Shown: one piece after another, positions 1 through 8,388 of the stretch
How positions within the stretch are numbered: position 1 is the first letter of the stretch
How the letters are laid out: the number at the start of each line of letters is the position of its first letter
Source: JBCAXA01 sp038534295
GTDB taxonomy: Bacteria; Pseudomonadota; Gammaproteobacteria; Steroidobacterales; Woeseiaceae
Assembly (NCBI GenBank): GCA_038534295.1
Contig: JBCAXA010000005.1
Coordinates: 124,001-188,000 of the forward strand
Length of the DNA stretch: 64,000 nucleotides
Direction: 5' to 3'
Program-made: the position numbers and the translations under genes
The notes under the pieces: model-generated
The model's database searches: none
What the model was told of the DNA's origin: nothing
Seen by the model: the letters and a program-made list of their open reading frames with translations, nothing else

Positions 1-573
1 GATCAACTGCTTTCGCCGCTGATCGCCGACTTTGTCGCCGTTAACGATCGCATTCACATTGAGCTGTCGCTGGATAACGCCAGCCGGCTCATCGAAAACC
101 TCAAAGTGGAACTGCTGCTGCATACGACCGCCACACGCCTCGACGGATTCTCGAGTGTCCGCGTCGGCACGCTGCCGGAGTCGCTGTGGTGCAGCCCGGC
201 GTTTCTGTCGCGCAACGGCACGCCGACGGCACCGGAAATGCTCCGCAGTGCGGCGATCATCGATTTGCACGCCGAGTCGGAGTCGCGCGCCTGGCAGTTC
301 GAACGCGGTCGCGACAAGACCTCGTTGCGGGTGTTCCCACGCTTTCGCGTCGCTAGCCTGATTGCCTGTCGCGATGCCTGCCGCTCCGGCGTCGGCATCG
401 CCCGCCTGCCCGATTACCTCAGCGCCAATGACGAGCTGCGCGGCGATTTGGTTCGCGTTTTGCCCGATTGGCGACTGGGCGGCATCCCGTTGCTGGCGGC
501 CTACCGCGAGAATCAGTTTTTGACCCGCAAAGCTAAGGCCTTCGTCGAGTTTCTCGACGGCCGACTGCGCTGA
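1..573 (+). CDS. LysR-family transcriptional regulator, C-terminal part (5' end outside window)
   Basis: The frame is open from base 1, so the N-terminal helix-turn-helix lies upstream of the window. The visible ~190 residues match the LysR effector-binding fold: an early strand (IHIELSLDN), a central CRDACRSGVGIARLP segment typical of the second half of the domain, and an ending VLPDWRLGGIPLLAAYREN...KAKAFVEFLDGRL, the usual last strand and helix. Such proteins are cytoplasmic DNA-binding regulators. The target gene and the inducer cannot be read here. It could belong to the subgroup that regulates a divergent gene to the left of the window. The family is well supported; the role is unknown. 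Confidence 0.85.
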   Translation, partial: DQLLSPLIADFVAVNDRIHIELSLDNASRLIENLKVELLLHTTATRLDGFSSVRVGTLPESLWCSPAFLSRNGTPTAPEMLRSAAIIDLHAESESRAWQFERGRDKTSLRVFPRFRVASLIACRDACRSGVGIARLPDYLSANDELRGDLVRVLPDWRLGGIPLLAAYRENQFLTRKAKAFVEFLDGRLR

Positions 574-673
574 TACTCGTCCGGCCCGCGCTGCCCTCCC
601 GTTGTTAGAATACGGGTGCGCGGCCGGCTCAACATCGCTGCGCGTGGATTTTTGAGCGCAGTGAGGGGAGCTT

Positions 674-1750
674 TTGGGCGACGACATCGGGTTTTGGTCA
701 CTAGTCGGCAAGACGATCCAAGTCGTTGTCGTTTTCGGCATCGTGTTCCTGGCTGGGCGGTTTGTCCAAGGTCGCCTCGACGCCATCTACGCCGACAAGC
801 CGCAGCACGCATTTCGCAGACAGCTCTACATGGCCGGCGGCCTGCTGGCTGGAGTTCTGGCACTCATTCTGCTGTTGCCGCTTTCCAGGGAGCTCACCGG
901 GCAGCTGCTGGGCCTCTTCGGCATCGTGGTCAGCGCGACGATCGCGCTGTCGTCGACGACGCTGGTGGGCAATATCATGGCCGGCATCACGCTGCGGATC
1001 GTCGACAACATCAAACCGGGCGACTTCATTGCCTGTGGCGAGTATTTCGGCCGCGTTTCCGAGATGGATTTGCTGCATGTGGAAATTCAGACCGAACAGC
1101 GCGATTTGACGACGCTGCCGAATCTGTATCTGGTGCAAAACCCGACGCAGGTGATGCACAGCAGCGGCACGATTCTGTCGGTGGATCTGTCGCTCGGCTA
1201 TGACGTGCCGCGGCGCAAGATCGAGAAAGTACTGATCGACGCAGCCACCGCGACCGGGCTCGAAAAACCGTACGTCGAGATTCGGGCGCTAGGCGATTTT
1301 TCGGTGACGTACGTGGTGTCCGGATTGCTCACTGAACTCAACAAGCTCATCGGTAAGCGACGCGAGTTGCGCGCGCACACGTTGGACGGTCTGCACGACG
1401 CCGGCATCGAGATCGTGTCGCCGACATTCATGAATACCCGCGCGTACACACCGGACACGCAGTTCATTCCTAAGCGGGAATGGACGCCAGTCGAGCGGCC
1501 CGATGCGCCTGCCGAACAGCCCGATTCGCTGGTTTTCGACAAGGCCGAGAAGGCCGAGTCGCTGGCGAAACTGAAGGAGCAGCGCAGCTCGCTCGAGGAG
1601 CGGCTGAAGGAATGTCAGGAGTTGCGCGACAAAGAATCCGATGATGCGCGTAAACGTGCGTTAGCGGATGAATGCGAACAGATCGAACAGCGTCTCGCGC
1701 GATTGGCCGCCGTTATCGAAGCGCGCGAAGCGCAGATTTCGTCGAGCTAG
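674..1750 (+). CDS. MscS-family mechanosensitive ion channel
   Basis: This 358-residue protein starts at TTG 674, about 4 bases after the purine-rich GAGGGGAG. It has hydrophobic helices at about residues 8-27 and 50-75. A third helix with the Gly/Ala-rich pore pattern (ATIALSSTTLVGNIMAGITL, ~95-115) leads into the beta domain (PGDFIACGEYFGRVSEMDLLHVEIQT), the hallmark of MscS. A short cytoplasmic alpha/beta domain follows, then a charged coiled-coil tail (~290-358, rich in Glu, Lys, Arg). The family releases solutes from the cell on hypo-osmotic shock. With three membrane helices it resembles small MscS. The long coiled coil is an addition to the core family. It is followed directly by the repeat array. 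Confidence 0.85.
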   Translation: MGDDIGFWSLVGKTIQVVVVFGIVFLAGRFVQGRLDAIYADKPQHAFRRQLYMAGGLLAGVLALILLLPLSRELTGQLLGLFGIVVSATIALSSTTLVGNIMAGITLRIVDNIKPGDFIACGEYFGRVSEMDLLHVEIQTEQRDLTTLPNLYLVQNPTQVMHSSGTILSVDLSLGYDVPRRKIEKVLIDAATATGLEKPYVEIRALGDFSVTYVVSGLLTELNKLIGKRRELRAHTLDGLHDAGIEIVSPTFMNTRAYTPDTQFIPKREWTPVERPDAPAEQPDSLVFDKAEKAESLAKLKEQRSSLEERLKECQELRDKESDDARKRALADECEQIEQRLARLAAVIEAREAQISSS

Positions 1751-1757
1751 CGGTTGA

Positions 1758-2658
1758 TCGCGGGCAGAAGCCCGCTCCTACATCACGGTTCAGCGCTGCG
1801 GTAAACGGAGATGTAGGAGCGCCCTTCCGGGCGCGATCGGGGTGTGGCGCAGCATTCACCGACCCAGAACGCTCAACAACACACCGACATGTCGTATCGC
1901 GGGCAGAAGCCCGCTCCTACATCAAAGTTCAGCGCTGCGGCAATCGGAGATGTAGGAGCGCCCTTCCGGGCGCGATCGGGGTGTGGCGCCGCGGCAAACG
2001 AAGATGCAGACGCGCCTTTGCGGGCGCGATCTTTGTCTTCGTCGTGTCGGCCATCGCGGGCAGAAGCCCGCTCCTACATCACGGTTCAGCGCTGCGGTAA
2101 TCGGAGATGTAGGAGCGCCCTTCCGGGCGCGATCGGGGTGTGGCGCCGCGGTAAACGAAGATGCAGGCGCACCTATGCGGGCGCGATTTTCGTCTTCGTC
2201 GTGTCGGCCATCGCGGGCAGAAGCCCGCTCCTACATCAAGGTTCAGCGCCGCGGTAATCGGAGATGTAGGAGCGCCCTTCCGGGCGCGATCGGGGTGTGG
2301 CGCCGCGGTAAACGAAGATGCAGGCGCACCTATGCGGGCGCGATTTTCGTCTTCGTCGTGTCGGCCATCGCGGGCAGAAGCCCGCTCCTACATCAAGGTT
2401 CAGCGCCGCGGTAATCGCAGATGTAGGAGCGCCCTTCCGGGCGCGATCGGGGTTTGGCGCCGCGGCAAACGAAGATGCGGACGGACCTTTGCGGGCGCGA
2501 TCTTTGTCTTCGTCGTGTCGGCCATCGCGGGCAGAAGCCCGCTCCTACATCACGGTTCAGCGCTGCGGTAAACGGAGATGTAGGAGCGCCCTTCCGGGCG
2601 CGATTACGGTTCAGCGCTGCGGTTATCGGAGATGTAGGAGCGCCCTTCCGCACGCGAT
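1758..2658. repeat. Tandem array of REP-like palindromic elements, 157-bp period
   Basis: Two kinds of 26-28-base elements alternate in opposite orientation. Type A (GCGGGCAGAAGCCCGC core, ending CTCCTACAT) lies at 1758, 1897, 2054, 2211, 2368 and 2525. Type B (GATGTAGGAGCG then CCCTTCCGGGCGCG) lies at 1810, 1949, 2106, 2263, 2420, 2577 and a degraded copy at 2631. A third, diverged element (GATGCAGRCGCRCCTWTGCGGGCGCG) lies at about 2003, 2160, 2317 and 2474. From 1897 onward A recurs exactly every 157 bases. Each element can fold into a GC-rich hairpin, as in bacterial REP/BIME sequences. No RAYT transposase gene is in the window. 157 is not a multiple of 3, so the look-alike reading frames here are not genes. 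Confidence 0.95.
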
Positions 2659-2694
2659 CGGGGCGGAATGCCTCACGTGACCGACTCGATGCAC

Positions 2695-2730
2695 CAAAAA
2701 AAAGAGGCGCCGACCAGCGGCGCCTCTTCC
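2695..2730 (-). terminator. Rho-independent terminator of the first TonB receptor gene
   Basis: An 11-bp stem (AAGAGGCGCCG / CGGCGCCTCTT) closes a 5-base loop at 2702-2728. On the minus strand it is followed by a run of T (AAAAAAAA on the plus strand from 2695). It lies about 40 bases past the receptor stop codon. Confidence 0.9.
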
Positions 2731-2766
2731 CATGCTGCTTGCTGCCGAGCGGCAGCTCGAGTTCGA

Positions 2767-5274
2767 TCAGTTGAACTCGTAGTTCAGACGTGCGTACCAG
2801 AAGCCACCGTTGAATCCGAACGGCGAGAACTGGCTGTAGCGGTTACCGACACCGCCACGAGCGCCTGGGTTTTCCTGCGGGAACTGGTCAAAGACGTTCT
2901 GCGCACCGAGCACGACGCTAAGCGAGTCGTTGAAGCGATACGCGCCTTCAAGGTCGACGAGGAATTCGCCGTCATAGGTCTCACCGTCTTCTGAATCAAA
3001 CCAGTCGTCGAAGTACGACAAGCGCGCGAGGAAACGCCACTGCTCCCACGTGTGGTTCGCCGTGATGTTGAATCGCGTTTCCGGCAAGCCTTCCTCCAGC
3101 TCCATGATCCGCGTGGCATCCAGAGTGTCCGGGTTGAAGTCCGCAACGTGCGTGTTCGTGTGGTTGAACGCGAACGTGAAGTCGGTGGTTCCGCCGAACA
3201 AATCTGCCGATGTCGTCGCGATGATGTCGATACCGGTGGTTTCGGTGTCGAAATCGTTCGTGAAGAAACGGAAGTTCTGCAAGTTCTGCGCACTGGTCAC
3301 ACCAGCGTCGATCAGATCCTGCAGCTGCTGCGGCGTCAGATCGTTGATCGAGAACAGCTGCGACGTACTCAAACGGTCGTCTACTTCAATGTGGAAAACG
3401 TCAGCCGTGATGTCGAAGGCACCGATCGAGAAAATCGCACCCAACGTGTAGTTGACCGATGTTTCCGGATCAAGTGGCTCGCCACCGAACAGCACCGCCA
3501 CCGGGTTGGTCGACGGAATCGTGCCGTTATTGACAAGATCCTGAAGTACCAAATCGAACTCGGTCGAGACGTTAAATGCGTTCGACTGACCTGGCGTCGG
3601 CGCACGGAAGCCCGTGCTGATGCTACCGCGTACCGCGAAGCCTTCGGTGACGTCGACGTTCGTCGCAATCTTGAAGTTCGTGGTCGTACCAAAGTCATCA
3701 AAGTCCTCGAAACGAGCGGCGGCCGCAAACGTCCACGTGTCGGTCGGGAAAAACTCGACGTCCGCGTAGACGGCGTAGTTCGAACGACTCCACGAACCTG
3801 CGGCAATGTCACCAAAGCCCGGGAAACCATTCGACGCAGCGCTGAAGCCTTGATCAGCCAGCGGGCCGATTTCGAACGACTCAACTTGGCCGATGCCGAT
3901 TTCGAATTCTTCGTCACGGTACTCAACACCGGCAGCAACGTTTGCCGTGTCGCCGACCGGGTACGAGACGTCGAAGTTCAGGTTCAGGTCTTCCTGCTTG
4001 TACAGACCCGGATCGAAGCTGGTCGGCGTTGCCGGACCGAGCGACGCGTTGACGGTGTTGTTGATAAAGAAATCAACTTCGTTCGAGCCAAAGCCGATGC
4101 TCGCATCCCAACGCAAACCGTTGGTGAGCTCACCGCGTACGCCAGCGAGCAGCGCGACGTCTTCGACGTCACCGCCGAAGCGTGGCGTGAAACCGCCCGG
4201 GAAGATCTCCTGGAACGAGAAGCAGTTCGGATCGGCGAAAACATCGCCCAGTGCTGTCGGATCCGGAACGTTGTCGGTCACCGTCACGGTCGGGCACCCG
4301 ATGCCGTCGTTCGGCGTCAGATCACCGATCAGCAGCGTCGCGCCACCGTCACCGCTGAACACGCTGCCGCGCGTGTTCGGGTTACGGAAGAAGAAACCGC
4401 CTTCGACTGTTTTCTCGACGTAGTTTGCGTGACCGTAGAGTTCGGTGTCGCCCTGCAGCGGGATACCGGCGTTAACCCAAAGCTTGATCTCGTCCTCGAT
4501 TTCGGGCGAACCCCAAATCTGCGCCGGATTGGCAACAGCCGTGTTGCCAGCCGCAATCAACCCGGCCGCATCATCACGCTGCACGCTGCGATCGGTCGGA
4601 TCCGTGTTGCCCCATTCGGCTGACAGATTTATGAAACCGTCCTGGCCAAGCGGCAGGCCGATATTGCCGGAGATCGTCAGCTGGTCGCCGTCACCTTCAT
4701 AGAACGTGCCGTACTTCGCCTGCAGCGTCGCGCCTTCGGCATCGTCACGCAGAATGAAGTTCATAACGCCAGCGATGGCGTCCGAACCGTACTGTGCTGA
4801 GGCGCCGTCACGAAGCACTTCGACTTGCTTCAGTGCAATCGCCGGGATCGCGGAAATGTCCGGGCCCTGGGCGCCATCAGCAACGCCGTTGCCCAGCCAG
4901 TAGATCACCGCGGCGCGGTGACGACGCTTGCCGTTAACCAAGACCAGCGTGTGGTCCGGTGCGAGGCCGCGCAGGTTGGCGGGACGAACAATCGTCGCGG
5001 CATCACTGATCGGCTGAGTGTTAACGGAATATGACGGAACGACGGTACGGATCAGGTTGCTGAGGTCGGTGTCGCCCTGGTTCTGGAAATCCTCGGCAGA
5101 GATCACATCGATCGGTACCGGCGAATCGGTAACGGAACGTGGTTGGCCACGGGTACCCGTGACGACCAGTTCCTCAATTTCGTCCTGCGCGACAGCCGGA
5201 GCGCTGTAGCCTGCCAAGGCAGCGGCTACCGCGCCCGCGCTGAGCAGCGCACGAGCGGAGAGGTTCGTTTTCAT
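2767..5274 (-). CDS. TonB-dependent outer-membrane receptor
   Basis: About 835 residues. ATG 5274 is chosen over TTG 5289 because GGGGAC lies just upstream and the protein then begins with a clean signal peptide (MKTNLSARALLSAG...PAVAQ). After the TonB box-like EELVVTGTR comes the plug domain: PVPIDVISAEDF, NLRGLAPDHTLVLVNGKRRH and VEVLRDGASAQYGSDAIAGV. The rest is a beta-barrel that ends in an aromatic residue pattern (FWYARLNYEF). Such receptors import scarce ligands with energy from TonB/ExbB/ExbD. The plug type with NGKRRH is common in receptors of unknown ligand in Caulobacter, Xanthomonas and their relatives. No substrate enzyme is adjacent, so the ligand is unknown. Confidence 0.95.
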   Translation of the reverse strand: MKTNLSARALLSAGAVAAALAGYSAPAVAQDEIEELVVTGTRGQPRSVTDSPVPIDVISAEDFQNQGDTDLSNLIRTVVPSYSVNTQPISDAATIVRPANLRGLAPDHTLVLVNGKRRHRAAVIYWLGNGVADGAQGPDISAIPAIALKQVEVLRDGASAQYGSDAIAGVMNFILRDDAEGATLQAKYGTFYEGDGDQLTISGNIGLPLGQDGFINLSAEWGNTDPTDRSVQRDDAAGLIAAGNTAVANPAQIWGSPEIEDEIKLWVNAGIPLQGDTELYGHANYVEKTVEGGFFFRNPNTRGSVFSGDGGATLLIGDLTPNDGIGCPTVTVTDNVPDPTALGDVFADPNCFSFQEIFPGGFTPRFGGDVEDVALLAGVRGELTNGLRWDASIGFGSNEVDFFINNTVNASLGPATPTSFDPGLYKQEDLNLNFDVSYPVGDTANVAAGVEYRDEEFEIGIGQVESFEIGPLADQGFSAASNGFPGFGDIAAGSWSRSNYAVYADVEFFPTDTWTFAAAARFEDFDDFGTTTNFKIATNVDVTEGFAVRGSISTGFRAPTPGQSNAFNVSTEFDLVLQDLVNNGTIPSTNPVAVLFGGEPLDPETSVNYTLGAIFSIGAFDITADVFHIEVDDRLSTSQLFSINDLTPQQLQDLIDAGVTSAQNLQNFRFFTNDFDTETTGIDIIATTSADLFGGTTDFTFAFNHTNTHVADFNPDTLDATRIMELEEGLPETRFNITANHTWEQWRFLARLSYFDDWFDSEDGETYDGEFLVDLEGAYRFNDSLSVVLGAQNVFDQFPQENPGARGGVGNRYSQFSPFGFNGGFWYARLNYEFN

Positions 5275-5361
5275 AATCTTTGTCCCCAAGCATCGGTGTC
5301 AGCGATGCAGTTCAATCCAAACGTGATGTCAGGTGAAAACCCGGGCGCACCCGGTGGTCTG

Positions 5362-5390
5362 ATAATAGGCGCTGTGTCGCGCTGACGCAA
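5362..5390 (-). promoter_or_regulatory. Probable promoter of the first TonB receptor gene
   Basis: On the minus strand a -35 TTGCGT (5390-5385) and a -10 TATTAT (5367-5362) are separated by exactly 17 bases. They lie about 90 bases upstream of the receptor start. Confidence 0.6.
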
Positions 5391-5405
5391 AAAATACTGG
5401 CAATT

Positions 5406-5423
5406 TGTTGTTATTTCACAACA
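5406..5423. promoter_or_regulatory. TGTTG-N8-CAACA dyad upstream of a TonB receptor promoter
   Basis: TGTTG, 8 bases, CAACA (in fact TGTTGT-N6-ACAACA) sits 15 bases upstream of the putative -35. The same arms and spacing occur upstream of the third receptor gene at 62531-62548. A shared regulator is inferred. Confidence 0.5.
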
Positions 5424-5551
5424 TTTAGACACAGTAAGTGTGGAGTTGTCACGATCGGTGGGAGTGAGTGCTGCATGCTCGACCGATGCGTTTCGCCAGG
5501 CGTAACAAGAGCCTACGTGCAAAGTCCCATAGCTGCGCAGACGTGGCCGTT

Positions 5552-5578
5552 TAACAGAATCATGATAATGTTCTGTTA
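5552..5578. promoter_or_regulatory. Inverted repeat TAACAGAA-N11-TTCTGTTA
   Basis: Perfect 8-base arms with an 11-base spacer lie about 130 bases before the hybrid kinase. The left arm contains the in-frame stop that opens the kinase frame. The layout suggests a dimeric-regulator operator; there is no T-run, so a terminator is unlikely. Confidence 0.5.
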
Positions 5579-5710
5579 TCGAGTGACATTCGGATTGGCA
5601 GACAGGGACAACTGCACATCGTCGACGTAAGGTCCGGTCGAACCAAGAACGACAAGTTCGGGGGCGACGTAAGCTTTGGGGGAGCGCTGTCGATTGTCGG
5701 CGCACTGGTT

Positions 5711-8329
5711 TTGTTGTGCTGTTCTGCTGCGGCGCAGCAATCCGACAACGTAGGCTTTCCAACACTTCACCAACTCGATATCCCCAGCCTCGAAGCGATC
5801 GCGGCGGGGCAGGATGAAATCAGTCGCCACCGCGCGAATCTGGTGCTTGCGCGACGGATCGCGGGACGCAACTTGCCTGAAGCCGTTGCCCGCATCGAAG
5901 CGCTCACCGAACAGATCGGTGTCGCCGCATATCCAGCCGAGTGGGTCTACCTGCAGGCAATTTCCGCCGAAATTCAAATACGCAGCGGCCAGCTCGATGA
6001 CGCGGCACGTGCGCTCGACAACGCGCGACCGATGCTCAATCGCCTGGAGAACAGCAGCGCGTTAGTCAGTTTCATGCTCGCCGAAGGGCTGCAGCAAGTC
6101 AGAAACGGCCAGCAAGACAAGGCTATTGCTACTTACCGACGTGCGCGCTTCTTCGCCGAGGCGGCCGGCGATGCGGTTCTCGCGCTGCACGCACGGCACA
6201 ACGAAGGTGCTGCCCAGATGCAGCTTGGCATGCTGAGTGCGGCGCTAGAGAACATCTCGGCAGTACACGAGAACATCGACCTGTATCCATCGGACGACCT
6301 GAACCTGCACGCCATTCAATTCAACCTTGCGCGCATACAGGGCATGTCCGGCGAAATAGCACCGGCTTTGGCCGGATTCCAAGCCAATCGTCCGCTGTGG
6401 GTCGAGGCCGGCCATTTGACGCGCGCCTTTATCGTCACGACGCAAATCGCGCGGGCGCTAAACACGATGGGACGGCACAAGGAAGCCATCGCTGAATTGA
6501 CGACGTGGCTCGCGCGCGACGACATCGATGCTGGACCGGACCTAACCGCCGACGCTTTGTTGGTGCTTGGTCAAGCGTATTTGGCACAGGGTGATTTTCG
6601 CCTCACGGAAAGTTGTATCGCCGACGCCCGATCGATTATCGACGCGTCGAACGCCATCGGCAGAAGAACCGAATTCGATATCCTGGAAGCCTCGTTGCTG
6701 CAGGCTAAGGATGACCTGAACGCTGCGCTTGTCGTTATTGACGCAAGCTTGTCGCGTATCTCTGATGATGCGCCCACGGTGAACACCGTCGATGCGCTGG
6801 TATTGAAAGCCGACATTCTCAACGACCTTGGCAACAGTGCGGCGGCATTGCAGGCGCAACGCACGGCGATGCAAACCGAACGCGAGATGCGTACCGCGGA
6901 GTTTGATCAGCGCATGGCCGCGGCTCTGGTCGCTATCGAATTCGAGGGTCGGCAGCGCGAACTGGACATGTTGCGCGCCAATGAGCGCCTATCTGAAGCG
7001 CGTATCGAACGTGATCAAATATTTCAGAACGCGCTGATTGGCGTGGGCGCCCTGCTTGCACTCGTCGCTTATTTGGTTTGGTCACAGTGGCATCTCGAAC
7101 GACGTGCGCGAACCAAGCTCGAACAAACCGTCGATGAGCGCACCGAACTCATGCGCAAAGAGATGCAAAAGCGCGTCGACGCCGAGCGGGCGCAACGCGG
7201 CTTGGAAAGCCGTTTGGTCGAGGACGAAAAGTACCGAGCGGTTGCGCGCCTTACCGCTGGCCTTGCGCACGACTTCAATAACCTGCTGACCGTTGTAGGC
7301 TGCTCAGCGGAGCTCGTTAAGCTGCGCGGCGAAGATCGCGAAGTCAAAGAGCTCGCCGACGACATCCTCGACGCCGCCGACTCCGGCACACGGGTTACGC
7401 GCTCATTGATTGCTTACGCCAGACAGCAGGCACTGCATCCGGAACGCATCCGCCTCGACGAGTTTCTCGACACGAATCAGTCTTTGTTTCGCAACACGCT
7501 TGGCGCGCAGGTCGAGCTTACGATGGACCTCGAGCCGGCGACCGTCGAGATTGATCGTTCGTCGCTGACAACCGCCTTACTAAACGTGTTTTTCAACGCC
7601 CGTGAGGCGATGCCGCGACACGGCAAAGTTCGGATCGTATTGCGAGAAGAAGAGGACGCGCCGACCGACCGGTGTTTCCGCTTGTCGATTACCGACAACG
7701 GCGACGGTATGGACGACGAGACACTTGCCCGCGCGATGGAACCGTTCTTCTCAACGAAGAAAACCGGCAAGACGTCGGGCATGGGATTGGGGCTGAGCAC
7801 CGTTTACGGTTTCATGCGCCAGTCCAGCGGTAACGTCGAAATCGAGTCGATACCGAACCAAGGCACGACCGTGCATCTCCTGTTCCCGCTGGCGGCCGCT
7901 AGCGCGGCCGATGACGTGCCGGATGAAATGAGCCAGCAGCGGACCCGAAAACGACGCGTTGCGCCGAACGTTTTGCTGGTCGAAGACCAAGACAAGATTC
8001 GCGACCTCACGCGCCGGGCGCTCGAGGCAGCCGGCTATCGTGTGCACGACTGCCGCAACGGCTCAGAAGCCATCGAAATGCTGAACGGCCGCACCGATTT
8101 CGACATTGTCGTATCGGACATCGTTATGCCGGGACCCTTCAATGGCATCGACGTCGCCCGTACGGCGCAAAAAGTCGATGTTTCTATGCGCGTTTTGCTG
8201 ACCTCCGGGCACGCCGACGTGGTGCCACGCGAATTTGAATTTCTGGCCAAGCCCTATTCAGTCGCGACCTTGCTCCGTCGCATCGAAAAACTGGTCGGAC
8301 CGGCCAAAGAATTCGCGGTGCAACACTAA
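5711..8329 (+). CDS. TPR-containing hybrid sensor histidine kinase with receiver domain
   Basis: Numbering is from TTG 5711. Residues ~10-400 form TPR-like helical repeats, presumably periplasmic. A membrane helix (IGVGALLALVAYLVW) lies at ~438-455, then a coiled coil. The phospho-accepting H-box is GLAHDFNNLL with His at ~520. The N-box (LLNVFFNAREAM), G1 (DNGDGMD) and G2 (GMGLGLSTVYGF) form the HATPase. A C-terminal receiver has Asp ~803 in SDIVMPG and a KPYS lysine motif. The start is uncertain: TTG 5711 cuts into a hydrophobic signal that begins upstream (ALSIVGALVLLCCSAAAQ), and no ATG, GTG or other TTG exists in frame back to the stop at 5552. ATT 5693 behind GGGGGAG is one candidate. 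No separate response regulator is adjacent. Confidence 0.9.
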   Translation: MLCCSAAAQQSDNVGFPTLHQLDIPSLEAIAAGQDEISRHRANLVLARRIAGRNLPEAVARIEALTEQIGVAAYPAEWVYLQAISAEIQIRSGQLDDAARALDNARPMLNRLENSSALVSFMLAEGLQQVRNGQQDKAIATYRRARFFAEAAGDAVLALHARHNEGAAQMQLGMLSAALENISAVHENIDLYPSDDLNLHAIQFNLARIQGMSGEIAPALAGFQANRPLWVEAGHLTRAFIVTTQIARALNTMGRHKEAIAELTTWLARDDIDAGPDLTADALLVLGQAYLAQGDFRLTESCIADARSIIDASNAIGRRTEFDILEASLLQAKDDLNAALVVIDASLSRISDDAPTVNTVDALVLKADILNDLGNSAAALQAQRTAMQTEREMRTAEFDQRMAAALVAIEFEGRQRELDMLRANERLSEARIERDQIFQNALIGVGALLALVAYLVWSQWHLERRARTKLEQTVDERTELMRKEMQKRVDAERAQRGLESRLVEDEKYRAVARLTAGLAHDFNNLLTVVGCSAELVKLRGEDREVKELADDILDAADSGTRVTRSLIAYARQQALHPERIRLDEFLDTNQSLFRNTLGAQVELTMDLEPATVEIDRSSLTTALLNVFFNAREAMPRHGKVRIVLREEEDAPTDRCFRLSITDNGDGMDDETLARAMEPFFSTKKTGKTSGMGLGLSTVYGFMRQSSGNVEIESIPNQGTTVHLLFPLAAASAADDVPDEMSQQRTRKRRVAPNVLLVEDQDKIRDLTRRALEAAGYRVHDCRNGSEAIEMLNGRTDFDIVVSDIVMPGPFNGIDVARTAQKVDVSMRVLLTSGHADVVPREFEFLAKPYSVATLLRRIEKLVGPAKEFAVQH

Positions 8330-8388
8330 AGAAACCGGACCTATCAGCCGATAACCCGTGCGAACGCCACGCGCAGGAACGGTTGCGA

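Larger units (their letters stand above)
5275..5710. other. Intergenic control region between TonB receptor and hybrid kinase
   Basis: 436 bases carry no supported gene. They hold a sigma70-like promoter for the receptor (5362-5390, minus strand), an 18-bp dyad upstream of it (5406-5423) and a second dyad nearer the kinase gene (5552-5578). The kinase reading frame is open from 5555, so part of this stretch may be coding. Confidence 0.7.

Noticed and set aside
1672..2680. Several overlapping ORFs with near-identical proteins rich in RSGCGAA and SRAEARSY
   Set aside because: They are translations of the 157-bp REP-like array in shifting frames, without ribosome sites.
3052..4623. 523-codon plus-strand ORF
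   Set aside because: It lies antisense to the TonB receptor, has the skewed Arg/Val-rich composition of a shadow frame and no known domain.
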